A program made the translations under genes and the position numbers. The notes below the pieces were generated by a model that was not told the origin of the DNA, made no database searches, and was given only the letters and a program-made list of their open reading frames with translations. 64,000 nt of DNA, from NCBI GenBank assembly GCA_036377075.1, contig DASUZB010000315.1, forward strand, positions 1-64,000, in the 5' to 3' direction. Shown in pieces: positions 41,119 to 52,440 of the stretch; the stretch's first letter is position 1; every line of letters begins with the position of its first letter. This stretch comes from DASUZB01 sp036377075. GTDB taxonomy: Bacteria > Actinomycetota > CALGFH01.

Positions 41119-43036
41119 GCGGCGGCCCCACGGAAGGGTGCTGCCCGGTTCGCTCGCGGTCCGCGCGCTCGCCTGCCTGCTGCTGGCGGGCTGCTCCGCC
41201 GGGGTGCCGCGCACCGGCCAGGTGACCACCGTCTCGCGGGTGGCGTCACCGAGCGAGCGGGACGTGACCAACTCCGGCGTCGGCAGGCGGCCGACCGTCG
41301 GCCTCAAGCCGGCCGAGCTGGTCCAGGACTACCTCCGCGCCGCCGCCTCCGGCGACCCGGAGATGGCCAGGCCCTGGGTGGTGCCCAACGACCCGGACGC
41401 CGCCCGCCAGCTCCGGGCATGGACGCAACGCCACGCCGCCCTGGTCTACTCCAACCCGACCACCAGGTCGGCCGACCCGTCCGGCAAGGGCAAGGTCACC
41501 GTCGTCATCGAGGTCTCCATGGTCGGGCACTTCGACGGGCGCGACTGGACGCCGCTGGCCGAGGAGCGCCGGCTGGAGTTCCACCTGCGCCGGGTCGGCA
41601 CCGAGTGGCGCGTCGCCAACCCGGGCGACGAGCCGTTGATGAGCGAGGACGAGTTCAAGGAGCGGTTCCGGCGCATCACCCTCTACATGGCCGCCCGCGA
41701 CCGCCGCCACGTGGTTCCCGCGCCCACCTTCTTCGCCCCGGACGCCACCGCCGCCCAGACCGACGAGCGCGGCGTGGAGGCCCGCGCCGAGCAGGTCCTG
41801 CGCCTGCTGCTCGACGGGCCCCGCGGCCGGCTCGCGCCCGGCATGACCACCGAGATCCCGGCCGGCACCCGGCTGCTGACGTTCGACTACGACCCCTCCG
41901 CCGGCCTGGCCACGGTCAACCTGTCGAGCGAGTTCACCGCCCCCGGCGAGGCGGGCTCCGGCCGCTTGCGGGTCGCCCAGCTGGTCTGCACGCTCACCGA
42001 GCTGATCCGCACCGCGCAGGTGCAGATCCAGGTCGACGGTCGCCAGGTCGACGCGGTCGGGTCGGACCGCTTCCGCACCGACCACCCCTACCGCAGCAAC
42101 GAGCCCGAGCTCGACGCCCTGATGCCGCACCGCCCGGGGAGCGACAACGTGGTCGCGTTCGTGCGCGCCGGCGAGGTCTACACCGTCCCGCTCGACGTGC
42201 CCAACGCCACGCCGAAGGTGCTCCCCCTGCCCCCCAGTGGCACGAAGCTCCACCCGGTCTGGTCGCCCGACGGCGACCGCATCGCCTACCTGGAGACCGC
42301 CGGGGGGACGGGCAGCGACCTGGAGCTGTGGACCGCGTCGGCCAGCGGCACCGCCGCGGTCAAGACCGGCCTGCACGGCAACCTGTCCGAGCCCACCTGG
42401 GTGCCGTCCGCCCCGCCCCGCCTGCTCGCCCTCCAGCACGAGCACGGCAAGGCCCGGCTGTGGTCGGTCGTGCCCTACGGCGACGGCCGGCCGGTCGAGC
42501 TCAGCCTCGGCCGGCTCCCCGGGGGGATGGACCCGACGCTGCTGCGGGTCAGCGCGGACGGCGGCCTGGTGCTCGCCGTGATGGGCAGCAAGGAGCAGGC
42601 CGAGGAGCCGGCCACCTTCGGCGCCGACAGCGACCAGCTCTTCCTCGGCGTCCTCGGCGACAGGGGCGTGACCCAGTGGGTCGGCGGCCCCCTCGCCCCC
42701 GGGCTGGGGGAGGTCCACAGCCCGGTGTGGGCCGAGCCCGACACGATCGCGTTCGTCGGCGAGGCCGGGGCGAAGGGCTCGAAGGCCCTGTGGACGACCC
42801 GGATCGACGGCTGGGACCCCACCCAGGTGCTCTCCTCCGACCGCACCAGCGACGCCGGGATCGACATCGCCGACCAGCTCACCGCCGACCCCAGCGGCCA
42901 CACCCTGGTGTTCAAGTCGTCCACCGACCTCGCCAGCTCCCTGTGGCTGGTCGACGTCGACGGCCGCGGCCTGCGCGCCCTCACCACCGCCGACCCCTCC
43001 AACCTCGACACCGACCCCACCCTGGCGAGCGGCTAG
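41111..43036 (+). CDS. lpqB: Lipoprotein LpqB
   Basis: A 641-residue lipoprotein. The signal is LAVRALACLLLAGCSAG with lipobox LAGC. A GerMN (sporulation/germination-like) domain spans about residues 200-340 (AEQVLRLLLDGPRGRLAPG, RLRVAQLVCTLTELIRTAQV), and a beta-propeller-like C-terminus includes LHPVWSPDGDRIAYLE. In Mycobacterium and Streptomyces LpqB is the accessory of MtrB and tunes its signalling. The GTG at 41111 overlaps the mtrB stop by 8 bp. Confidence 0.95.
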   Translation: MAERRPHGRVLPGSLAVRALACLLLAGCSAGVPRTGQVTTVSRVASPSERDVTNSGVGRRPTVGLKPAELVQDYLRAAASGDPEMARPWVVPNDPDAARQLRAWTQRHAALVYSNPTTRSADPSGKGKVTVVIEVSMVGHFDGRDWTPLAEERRLEFHLRRVGTEWRVANPGDEPLMSEDEFKERFRRITLYMAARDRRHVVPAPTFFAPDATAAQTDERGVEARAEQVLRLLLDGPRGRLAPGMTTEIPAGTRLLTFDYDPSAGLATVNLSSEFTAPGEAGSGRLRVAQLVCTLTELIRTAQVQIQVDGRQVDAVGSDRFRTDHPYRSNEPELDALMPHRPGSDNVVAFVRAGEVYTVPLDVPNATPKVLPLPPSGTKLHPVWSPDGDRIAYLETAGGTGSDLELWTASASGTAAVKTGLHGNLSEPTWVPSAPPRLLALQHEHGKARLWSVVPYGDGRPVELSLGRLPGGMDPTLLRVSADGGLVLAVMGSKEQAEEPATFGADSDQLFLGVLGDRGVTQWVGGPLAPGLGEVHSPVWAEPDTIAFVGEAGAKGSKALWTTRIDGWDPTQVLSSDRTSDAGIDIADQLTADPSGHTLVFKSSTDLASSLWLVDVDGRGLRALTTADPSNLDTDPTLASG

Positions 43037-43079
43037 GAAGGGGTGTGGACGGCGCCGCGTGGGCGGCGGGCGGGGGGGC

Positions 43080-43085
43080 TAGCCT
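43080..43085 (+). promoter_or_regulatory. Leaderless -10 element for comF
   Basis: TAGCCT is followed by GCGGCC and the ATG at 43092 (6-nt spacing). No ribosome binding site. Confidence 0.6.
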
Positions 43086-43091
43086 GCGGCC

Positions 43092-43886
43092 ATGTCGCTG
43101 CTGGAGCTGCTCGCCGGGCTGCTGCGCCCGCCGGTCTGCCTCGGGTGCGGACGGCCGGAGGCGTGGCCCTGCTGCGCCGCCTGCCTGCCGCCCGACCCGC
43201 GGGGGCCGGGGCCGTGGCGGCTGGGCGCGGCTCCGGACCTCGTGGTCTGGGCGCTGGGAGGGTACGGCGGTGCCCTGCGCGAGGCGGTGCTGGCCGGCAA
43301 GCTCGGCGCGCAGCCGGCGGCCCTGACCGTCCTGGGCCGGCGCCTCGGCGCCGCGCTCGCCGCCGCCGGCGCCGGCGCGGACCTGGTCACCTGGATCGCG
43401 GCGGGCCGTGCCAACGGCCTGCCGCGCGACCACGCGCGCAGGATCGCCGCCGGGGTCGCGGCCGCGCTCGACCTGCCGGCCGTCGCCCTGCTCGGACCGG
43501 CCGCGGGACCCGACCTCGGCCGGGGCCGCGGCGGCGGGCGGCCCCACGCGGCGCCGGCGCGGCCACCGCCACGCGCCCGCGGCCGGCTCGACGGCGGCCG
43601 GGTGCTGGTGGTCGACGACGTCGTCACCACCGGCGCGACCCTTGCCGGCGCGGCCGCGGCGCTGCGCCAGGCCGGCGCCCGCGACGTCGAGGCGGCGGTG
43701 CTCGCCGCCGCGCCCGGGGCGCTCGACGGCGCCGCCCAAGCGCCGTCGACCTCGCCACGGCTCCGCTGGGCCCGCTCCGGTGGCCGTCCCGGGGCGGACC
43801 CGTACGGCCATCGCGGCGACGAACGGACCAGCGCAACGTGCGCCACGGAGCGGTATTTTCCCAGCTCAATGCGGCATATTGTGTAG
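43092..43886 (+). CDS. ComF-family phosphoribosyltransferase-like protein
   Basis: A 264-residue protein. The N-terminal zinc-knuckle region is CLGCGRPEAWPCCAACLPP. The core is PRTase-like with a PRPP loop VLVVDDVVTTGATLAGAAAA. ComF proteins aid DNA uptake in competent bacteria, but in Actinomycetota the homologue (Rv3242c-type, between lpqB and hpf) has no proven role. The final 55 residues after VLAAAPGALD are not family-like and end in an AT-richer stretch. Confidence 0.87.
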   Translation: MSLLELLAGLLRPPVCLGCGRPEAWPCCAACLPPDPRGPGPWRLGAAPDLVVWALGGYGGALREAVLAGKLGAQPAALTVLGRRLGAALAAAGAGADLVTWIAAGRANGLPRDHARRIAAGVAAALDLPAVALLGPAAGPDLGRGRGGGRPHAAPARPPPRARGRLDGGRVLVVDDVVTTGATLAGAAAALRQAGARDVEAAVLAAAPGALDGAAQAPSTSPRLRWARSGGRPGADPYGHRGDERTSATCATERYFPSSMRHIV

Positions 43887-43914
43887 TTGTGGCCAGGCGG
43901 CCCCGGTGTAGAAT
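43887..43914 (+). promoter_or_regulatory. Promoter of hpf with long leader
   Basis: TTGTGG (43887-43892), 16-bp spacer, TAGAAT (43909-43914). The start near 43921 leaves a leader of about 165 nt before the ATG at 44087. Confidence 0.55.
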
Positions 43915-44086
43915 CCGGCCAATACGACCCCGTCCTATGAAGCGGACGTGCTCGGATGCCGACTGATCGTGCAGACCGACCCGTCCACTGGCGTGTCACC
44001 CGTGCCGTGGCAACATCGAAGGACCAACTCCGCACGGACCTAGCCGCATCGGCCCAGGCTGCCGACGAGCAGGATGGGAGCTGCTT

Positions 44087-44647
44087 ATGCAGGTGACGGT
44101 GAAGGGCAAGAACACCGAGGTGCCCGACAAGCTGCGGGCGCTCGCCGAGCGCAAGCTCGCCAAGGTGCAGCGCTTCGACGACCGGATCCTGTCCATGGAC
44201 GTGGAGTTCTCCGAGGAACGCAACCCGCGGGTCGCCGACGCCCACCGGGTCGAGGTCACCCTTACGACCAAGAACCGGCTGGTCCGGGCCCGTGCCACCG
44301 CCCGCGACCCGGCGGCCGCCGTCGACCAGGTGATCGACCGCCTGAAGCGCCAGGTCAAGAAGCTCAAGGGCCGCCGGGTCGACCGCAGCCAGCACGCCGA
44401 GGGCGTCAAGGCGCTGCCGCTGGTGGAGCCGCCCAGCCCGGCGGAGGAGACCGAGCAGCCGGACACCACCGAGATCGTACGTTTCAAGAAGATCGAGGTG
44501 AAACCGATGAGCCCAGACGAGGCGGTCGACCGGATGGACCTCCTCGGGCACGATTTCTACCTGTTCGCCAATGCCGAGACCGAACGGGTCAATGTCGTGT
44601 ACCGTCGCCGTGGTGGCGGCTTCGGGCTCATCGAACCAGAGGCCTAG
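44087..44647 (+). CDS. hpf: Long-form ribosome hibernation-promoting factor
   Basis: A 186-residue long HPF. The N-terminal S30AE domain (1 to about 100) has MQVTVKGKNTEVPDKLRALA and TARDPAAAVDQVIDRLKRQV. An acidic linker follows, then the C-terminal dimerisation domain with VRFKKIEVKPMSPDEAVDRM, HDFYLFANAETERVNVVYRR and GFGLIEP. Long HPF joins 70S ribosomes into 100S dimers in stationary phase. Position between comF and secA is conserved. Confidence 0.95.
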   Translation: MQVTVKGKNTEVPDKLRALAERKLAKVQRFDDRILSMDVEFSEERNPRVADAHRVEVTLTTKNRLVRARATARDPAAAVDQVIDRLKRQVKKLKGRRVDRSQHAEGVKALPLVEPPSPAEETEQPDTTEIVRFKKIEVKPMSPDEAVDRMDLLGHDFYLFANAETERVNVVYRRRGGGFGLIEPEA

Positions 44648-44660
44648 CCAGGCGTTAGGC

Positions 44661-44675
44661 GTCCCCTTCGCGGGG
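44661..44675 (+). terminator. Hairpin after hpf
   Basis: TCCCC (44661-44665) and GGGGA (44671-44675) form a 5-bp stem with loop TTCGC, 13 bp after the hpf stop. Short, so only a weak terminator or processing stem. Confidence 0.35.
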
Positions 44676-44733
44676 AACGACACAGCACCCCGGCCGCGAG
44701 CGGGCCCGGGGCGAGGACGTGAGAGGGGAGAGC

Positions 44734-45432
44734 GTGGCGGACGACCGGCAAGCGCGACCACGGAGCGCAGGGGACGCCATCCGTGTGCTGATCGTGGACG
44801 ACCACGCGCTGTTCCGCCGTGGGCTCGAGATGGTCCTCGAGCAGGAGGACGACGTCGACGTCGTCGCCGAGGCGGGCGACGGCGCGGAGGCCGTCGAGAA
44901 GGCCCAGGAGGTCATGCCCGACGTCGTGCTGATGGACGTCCGCATGCCGCGCCGTGGCGGCATCGAGGCCACGCAGGCGATCAAGGACCTCATCCCGCAC
45001 GTCAAGATCCTCATGCTGACGATCTCCGACGAGGAGGCCGACCTCTACGACGCCATCAAGGCCGGCGCCAACGGCTACCTGCTCAAGGAGATCTCCATCG
45101 AGGAGGTCGCCAACGCCATCCGCTCGGTCTACCAGGGCCAGTCCCTGATCTCCCCGTCGATGGCCTCCAAGCTGCTCAACGAGTTCGCCAGCATGGTCAA
45201 GCGGGCCGACGAGAAGCAGCAGCTCCCCACCCCGCGGCTGACCGACCGGGAGATGGAGGTGCTCCGGCTGGTCGCCAAGGGCCACAACAACCGCGACATC
45301 GCCAAGGAGCTGTACATCTCCGAGAACACCGTGAAGAACCACATCCGCAACATCCTCGAGAAGCTGCACCTGCACTCGCGGATGGAAGCGGTGGTCTACG
45401 CGGTGCGCGAGAAGCTCCTCGAGATCAAGTAG
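44734..45432 (+). CDS. NarL/FixJ-type response regulator
   Basis: A 232-residue regulator. The receiver has IRVLIVDDHALFRRGLEMVL, phospho-acceptor Asp in VVLMDVRMPRRGGIEA, MLTISDEEADLYDAIKAGA and GYLLKEISIEE. The LuxR helix-turn-helix is LTDREMEVLRLVAKGHNNRD and ELYISENTVKNHIRNILEKL. The GTG at 44734 has GAGGGGAGAGC upstream; a GTG at 44719 is less likely. No kinase is adjacent. The same gene neighbours hpf and secA in other Actinomycetota. Confidence 0.94.
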   Translation: MADDRQARPRSAGDAIRVLIVDDHALFRRGLEMVLEQEDDVDVVAEAGDGAEAVEKAQEVMPDVVLMDVRMPRRGGIEATQAIKDLIPHVKILMLTISDEEADLYDAIKAGANGYLLKEISIEEVANAIRSVYQGQSLISPSMASKLLNEFASMVKRADEKQQLPTPRLTDREMEVLRLVAKGHNNRDIAKELYISENTVKNHIRNILEKLHLHSRMEAVVYAVREKLLEIK

Positions 45433-45454
45433 CCCGGCCCGACCGCCGCCAGCC

Positions 45455-46405
45455 TTGCCGGTCGTCCTCGCCCTCGACGTCGGCGGCACCAAGCTGGCCG
45501 CCGGCGTGGTCGACGACGCCGGCCGGGTCCGCGGCCGCGGCCGCGTGCCGACCCCCACCACCCACGACGCCGAGGCGCTCTACGAGGCCCTGCTCGCGTG
45601 CGCTGCGGCCGCCCTGCGCGGCGCCGACGTGGCCCCCTACGAGCTGGACGGCGTCGGCGTCGCCTGCGGCGGCCCGATGCGCTGGCCGGAGGGGAGCGTC
45701 TCGCCGCTGAACATCCCCGCATGGCGCGACTTCCCCCTGCGCCGCCGGCTCGCCGGCGAGTTCGGCGACCGCCCCGTGCTGGTCCACAACGACGCCGTCG
45801 CCCTCGCCGCCGGCGAGCACTGGAAGGGCGCCGGGGCCGGCAGCGCCCACCTGCTCGCCGTGACCGTCTCCACCGGCGTCGGCGGCGGCCTGGTCCTCCA
45901 CGGCCGCCTCCACCACGGCGCCAGCGGCAACGGCGGCCACGTCGGCCACCTGGTGGTGGAGCCGGACGGCCCCCCCTGCGCCTGCGGCGGCCGCGGCTGC
46001 CTGGAAGCGATCGCCTCCGGCCCGCGCACCGTCGCCCGCGCCCTCGCCGAAGGCTGGCAGCCGCCCGACCCCGACCATGCCGACGGCCGCGCCCTCGCCG
46101 CCGCGGCCACCGCCGGCGACCCGGTCGCCGCCGCCAGCCTGGCCCGCTCCGGCCGCGCGGTCGGCCGCGCCCTCGCCTCCTGCGCCCACCTGCTCGACCT
46201 CGAGGTCGCCGCCCTCAGCGGCGGCCTCACCCAGTCCGGCCCCCCCTTCTGGGAGCCACTGCACGAAGCCTTCGCCACCCACGCCCGCATGGAGTTCGCC
46301 GCCGCCTGCCGGGTCGTGCCCGCCCGCCTCGGCGCCGACACCGGCCTGCTCGGCGCCGCCGCCTTCATCCTGCTCCCCGACCGCTACGGCTGGGCCATCC
46401 CATGA
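45455..46405 (+). CDS. ROK-family sugar kinase
   Basis: A 316-residue ROK kinase, glucokinase-like. The ATP phosphate loop is ALDVGGTKLAAGVVDDAG, sugar-binding NDAVALAAGEHWKGAG, VSTGVGGGLVLHGRLHHGAS, ROK signature GHVGHLVVEPDGPPCACGGR and zinc site CACGGRGCLEAIASGP. The substrate is probably glucose or N-acetylmannosamine/glucosamine and cannot be fixed. The TTG start at 45455 has no strong ribosome binding site. It follows the response regulator by 22 bp, so translation may be coupled. Confidence 0.9.
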   Translation: MPVVLALDVGGTKLAAGVVDDAGRVRGRGRVPTPTTHDAEALYEALLACAAAALRGADVAPYELDGVGVACGGPMRWPEGSVSPLNIPAWRDFPLRRRLAGEFGDRPVLVHNDAVALAAGEHWKGAGAGSAHLLAVTVSTGVGGGLVLHGRLHHGASGNGGHVGHLVVEPDGPPCACGGRGCLEAIASGPRTVARALAEGWQPPDPDHADGRALAAAATAGDPVAAASLARSGRAVGRALASCAHLLDLEVAALSGGLTQSGPPFWEPLHEAFATHARMEFAAACRVVPARLGADTGLLGAAAFILLPDRYGWAIP

Positions 46406-46417
46406 CCCTCGGGCCGG

Positions 46418-46423
46418 TAGACT
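46418..46423 (+). promoter_or_regulatory. Candidate -10 element for secA
   Basis: TAGACT, giving a leader of about 60 nt with AAGGAGG near the GTG start. No -35 recognised. Confidence 0.45.
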
Positions 46424-46490
46424 GACTCAGTTGTAGACACGCAAGCCGGTCGGGCCGGATTCCGGCCAGCCGCAAGGAGGCGTCCCAGTC

Positions 46491-49160
<2,670 letters not shown>

Positions 49161-49219
49161 GCCCCTACGCCCCAGACGTCGTGTCGGCAAGCGGTGGCCG
49201 ACCGCTGCGCCCCGCGCGG

Positions 49220-49585
49220 TCAGCTTGCCGCGCTGGCGTGCTGGTCGGGTGCAGGCCGGTAGCACAACAGGGCGACGCCGGAGTCGAACACCGTCGCGCG
49301 CAGCGGCCGCAGCCGGACCCGGCGGCCGCCGAACGCCCGCTCGCCGTCGCCCCAGACCACCGGCTGGACCCAGAAGTGGACCTCGTCGGCGAGCCTGTCG
49401 GTGATGGTGGGCCAGGCGCTGGCCAGGCCCTGGTAGACCTTGCGGCCGAGCAGGAACGCGTCGGCGGCCAGGAGCTGGTCGAACTTGAAGCGTTCGCCCT
49501 CGTCATCGAAGCTCGCCCAGTCCCCGGGCGAGGGCCCGACGACGCCGTCGACGGTCACGTGGGTCGAGACGATCACCTTGCCCAT
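49220..49585 (-). pseudogene. RibD C-terminal/DHFR-like protein with internal deletion
   Basis: A 121-codon frame. The N-terminal half MGKVIVSTHVTVDGVVG and AADAFLLGRKVYQGLASAWP matches the RibD_C family. It then jumps from LADEVHFW to the C-terminal VQPVVWGDGERAFGG block. About 60 residues of the nucleotide-binding core present in the full-length relative at 1261-1842 are missing, yet the frame is kept. The product would lack the cofactor site, so I class it as a decayed gene. ATG start; the shared MGKV opening is intact. Confidence 0.7.
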
Positions 49586-49748
49586 GACAACCTCCACCGT
49601 CGGGCCCGGCCGCTTGCCGGACCAGGCGGAACCCTGCCAGGCGCCTGCCTCCGACCGGGGAGACGGACCGGCAGGCGGCGTCGAGCATGTCACAGCTTCC
49701 GGTGGTGCCTTGTCTTCAAGGGAAAAGCACCACGCGGAGGGAACAACC

Positions 49749-50640
49749 ATGCGAGTCTTCGTCGCGGGAGCGACCGGGGCACTGGGACGGCACCTCGTTC
49801 CTGGGCTGGTCGCGGCGGGCCACGAGGTCACCGCCACCACCAGGACGCCCGGCAAGGTCGCGCAGTTGCGCCAGGCAGGCGCGGAGCCGGTGGTCGTCGA
49901 CGGGCTGGACCGCGAGGCGGTGATCGCGGCGGTGCTCGCCGCCGGGCCAGAGGTGATCGTGCACCAGATGACCGCGCTGGCGGGCATGCGGAGCCTCCGC
50001 AAGCCCGACCACCAGTTCGCCGCCACCAACGAACTCCGGACCCGCGGCACCGACAACCTGCTGGCGGCCGCGGCACGGGCGGGCACCCGCCGGGTCATCG
50101 CGCAAAGCAACATCGCCGCGAACGAGCGTTCCGGCGGCCCGGTGAAGACCGAAGAGGACCCCCTCGACCCGCGGCCCGTCCGGTCCGCAGCTCGGGGACT
50201 GGCGGCGATCAAGCACGTGGAGAAGGCCGTGCCGCTCACCGCACCGGAGGGAATCGTGCTGCGCTACGGCAGCTTCTACGGGCCAGGCGCCTCGGAGATC
50301 CTGCTGGACAGCGTGCGGAAGCGACAGGTGCCGGTGATCGGCGGCGGGACCGGGATCTGGTCGTTCATCGAGATCACCGACGCCCACCTGCATTCGGCAC
50401 GGGTACGGCGGGAGACGTACGTGGGGGACTGGCTCCCCGAACCGGTCGTCGTCCCCGCCGACGGACCGGGGCCGGCCGAGCACGCCGAGCTGGCCGACTC
50501 GCTCTCGATGGCCTTCCTCGTCCTGCTGGAAGCCCTCTCGCCAGTGGAGCGGGCGGTGTTCATGCTCCGCGAGGTCTTCGAGTACGGCTACCCGGACGTG
50601 GCGAGGATCCCCGCGAGTGATACGCAGCAGCTCGGCGCCG
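49749..50640 (+). pseudogene. Chimera: NAD-dependent epimerase N-part fused to an ECF41 sigma fragment
   Basis: From ATG 49749 (GGAGGG upstream), residues 1 to about 212 are an extended SDR/epimerase: MRVFVAGATGALGRHLVPGL, RRVIAQSNIAANERSGG, LRYGSFYGPGA and IWSFIEITDA. At about base 50395 the sequence switches in frame to the C-terminal part of an ECF41 sigma factor (SigJ-like): RRETYVGDWLPEP with the family WLPEP motif, then DSLSMAFLVLLEALSPVERA and FMLREVFEYGYPDVARI. Family similarity ends near 50610. The frame stays open to 51281 only as antisense of the next gene. ECF41 factors commonly neighbour such oxidoreductases, so a deletion probably joined two adjacent genes. Confidence 0.75.
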
Positions 50641-50657
50641 GCCCGCGTGGACCGCGG

Positions 50658-51077
50658 CTACGCCCCGTGGCGCAGCACCTCCAAGGTGGTGACCACCCAG
50701 CGGCCCCCACCGGCGTCAAGGCGCATCGCCATCGCCTGCACCCGGTCACCACGCCGCACGACCGCGACGGCGTCGGCAAGCCCGGGCGTGCTCTCCTGGC
50801 AGTGCACGCGGATCAGCGCGTTGCCGGTCGGGAACGGCCCGCCCCGCCGTCGGACCGTCCGCTCCAGCACCGACCACAGCTCCGGCGTGCACACCCGCTC
50901 GAGCTGGCCGACGCTGCGGCAGCCAGCCTCGATCTCCAGCAGCGCCATGGCGATCCCGCCGGCGATCGTCGCCGGGGGTGGCAGGCCGACCCGCGGGCCG
51001 CGGCGACTGCGCACGCCGACGACGGCGGCGACGCCCCGACGGTGACCGGGTTCCGGCAGGAGGCTCGACACCGTCAT
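50658..51077 (-). CDS. Rv3235-family protein
   Basis: A 139-residue protein. The conserved core has IAGGIAMALLEIEAGCRSVG, QLERVCTPELWSVLERTV and, at the C-terminus, VAVVRRGDRVQAMAMRLDA and GGRWVVTTLEVLRHG. This matches the small Rv3235 family found near secA in Actinomycetota, function unknown. The ATG at 51077 has GGGGAG 8 nt upstream; GTG at 51086 is possible. Four 10-bp direct repeats lie immediately upstream (51095-51134). Confidence 0.8.
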   Translation of the reverse strand: MTVSSLLPEPGHRRGVAAVVGVRSRRGPRVGLPPPATIAGGIAMALLEIEAGCRSVGQLERVCTPELWSVLERTVRRRGGPFPTGNALIRVHCQESTPGLADAVAVVRRGDRVQAMAMRLDAGGGRWVVTTLEVLRHGA

Positions 51078-51094
51078 GCCCACCACTCCCCTGG

Positions 51095-51134
51095 TTGCTA
51101 CAGTTTGCTTCTATTTGCCTCTCATTGGCTGAGT
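51095..51134 (-). promoter_or_regulatory. Four tandem 10-bp direct repeats upstream of the Rv3235-family gene
   Basis: On the plus strand TTGCTACAGT, TTGCTTCTAT, TTGCCTCTCA and TTGGCTGAGT follow each other with an exact 10-bp period. A minus-strand TATACT (51137-51132) at the promoter-distal end could be the -10, placing the repeats over the transcript start. A similar block lies at 53672-53703. Confidence 0.6.
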
Positions 51135-51265
51135 ATAACTTGGGGAGAGGCGGATCGAGGTTGGTTGTGCACAGGGTGGGCCGGGCACGGCACGGGCCGC
51201 TGCGCATTCCGGCGCCGGCCTGGTTCGGCCGGGAGCCGGCGGGGATGGGGAGACCGCGCGCCCGC

Positions 51266-51271
51266 TACCAT
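51266..51271 (+). promoter_or_regulatory. Leaderless -10 element for the EamA transporter gene
   Basis: TACCAT followed by CGGGGC and the ATG at 51278, a 6-nt spacing. Confidence 0.6.
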
Positions 51272-51277
51272 CGGGGC

Positions 51278-52177
51278 ATGACGAGGCGCGCGTGGCTGCT
51301 GTTCGCTGCGGTCTCGCTGCTGTGGGGCGTCCCCTACCTGTTCATCAAGGTGGCGGTCGGCGAAGTTCCGCCGGTGACCGTGGTCCTCGTCCGCGTCGCG
51401 CTGGCCGCCTCCCTGCTGCTGCCGTTCGCGGCGCGGCAGGGGGCGCTGCGCGGACTGGCAGGGCGGCTGCCCGCGGTGGTGGTCCTCTCGCTGTCGGAGA
51501 TCACCATCCCGTTCGTGCTGATCAGCATGGGCGAGCAGCGCATCTCGTCGTCGCTGGCCGGGCTGCTGATCGCCGCCCTGCCGATGTTCGTCGCGCTGCT
51601 CGCCATGCGCTTCGACCGTACCGAGCGGGTGAGCGGGCTGCGCCTGCTCGGCCTGCTGATCGGGATCGGCGGCGTCGCCCTCCTGCTGGGACTGGACGCC
51701 GGCGGCGACGCCGGACAGCTGCTGGGCGCCGTGCTGGTCCTGCTCGCCACGCTCTGCTACGCGGCCTCGACGCTGGTGGTCAAGCGGGCCTTCTCCGAGG
51801 TCCCCATGCTCGGCGTCGCCGCCGCCACGACCACGGTCGCCACGCTGCTGCTGGCGGTGCCCGCAGCGGTCCTCACCCCGGCGCGCCTGCCGAGCGTCCA
51901 CGTCGTGCTGGCGCTGTTCGCGCTCGGCGTACTGTGCACCGCGGCCGCGCTGGTGGCGTACTTCGCCCTGATCGTGGAGGCGGGCCCGAGCCGCGCGGCG
52001 GTGATCACCTACCTGAACCCTGCCGTCGCGGTCGCCCTCGGGGTGGCCGTCCTCGGCGAACCCCTCACCCCGGCGATCGTCCTGGGCTTCTCGCTGATCA
52101 TCGCCGGCTCGCTGCTCGCGACACGGTCGTCGGCGCCGCGCGAGGCCCAGCTCGACCCTGACCGACTCATCCGCTGA
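51278..52177 (+). CDS. EamA/DMT-superfamily transporter
   Basis: A 299-residue protein with ten predicted spans in two EamA repeats: WLLFAAVSLLWGVPYLFIKV and VVLSLSEITIPFVLISMGEQ in the first, AVLVLLATLCYAASTLVVKR and AVITYLNPAVAVALGVAVLG in the second. Such transporters export amino acids or other metabolites; the substrate is unknown. It interrupts the otherwise minus-strand Rv3235/LysM pair and may be an insertion in the core block. Predicted leaderless. Confidence 0.92.
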   Translation: MTRRAWLLFAAVSLLWGVPYLFIKVAVGEVPPVTVVLVRVALAASLLLPFAARQGALRGLAGRLPAVVVLSLSEITIPFVLISMGEQRISSSLAGLLIAALPMFVALLAMRFDRTERVSGLRLLGLLIGIGGVALLLGLDAGGDAGQLLGAVLVLLATLCYAASTLVVKRAFSEVPMLGVAAATTTVATLLLAVPAAVLTPARLPSVHVVLALFALGVLCTAAALVAYFALIVEAGPSRAAVITYLNPAVAVALGVAVLGEPLTPAIVLGFSLIIAGSLLATRSSAPREAQLDPDRLIR

Positions 52178-52440
52178 GCCGCGCCCCGTCCTCGCGGGCG
52201 AGCACCTGGGTGAGCGTCCTGGTCAGGTCGGCGGCTGGGGAGGCCGGGCATGGTGGCGGCGCGCCAGGCGACGACGTGGTCGGGCCGGACCAGCGGCGCG
52301 CCGTTGGCGGCGAGCCCGGCGCAGCCGGGCCAGCGTCCTTCGGGGTCGGTGACGCCGGCCCCGGGGGCGACCTGGTGGGCCGCGAGCGCACGCCGAGGCG
52401 GTCGGCGCTCCCTGGGCGGCCCGTCCCACCGGCCGCCACC
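52167..52440 (-). pseudogene. FAD-dependent monooxygenase C-terminal remnant (frameshifted)
   Basis: In one minus-strand frame AANGAPLVRPDHVVAWRAA resembles the end of aromatic-ring flavin hydroxylases (usual LLVRPDGHVAWR). After about 20 bases the likeness moves to another frame with ADLTRTLTQVLAREDG and a stop. Nothing upstream restores a full gene. Together with the rest of 52178-52672, which holds no intact gene, this looks like a decayed fragment. Identification is tentative. Confidence 0.4.

Noticed and set aside
50641..51281. Extension of the epimerase/sigma chimera to a 511-residue protein
   Set aside because: Beyond about 50610 the frame is the antisense of the Rv3235-family gene and has no family character.
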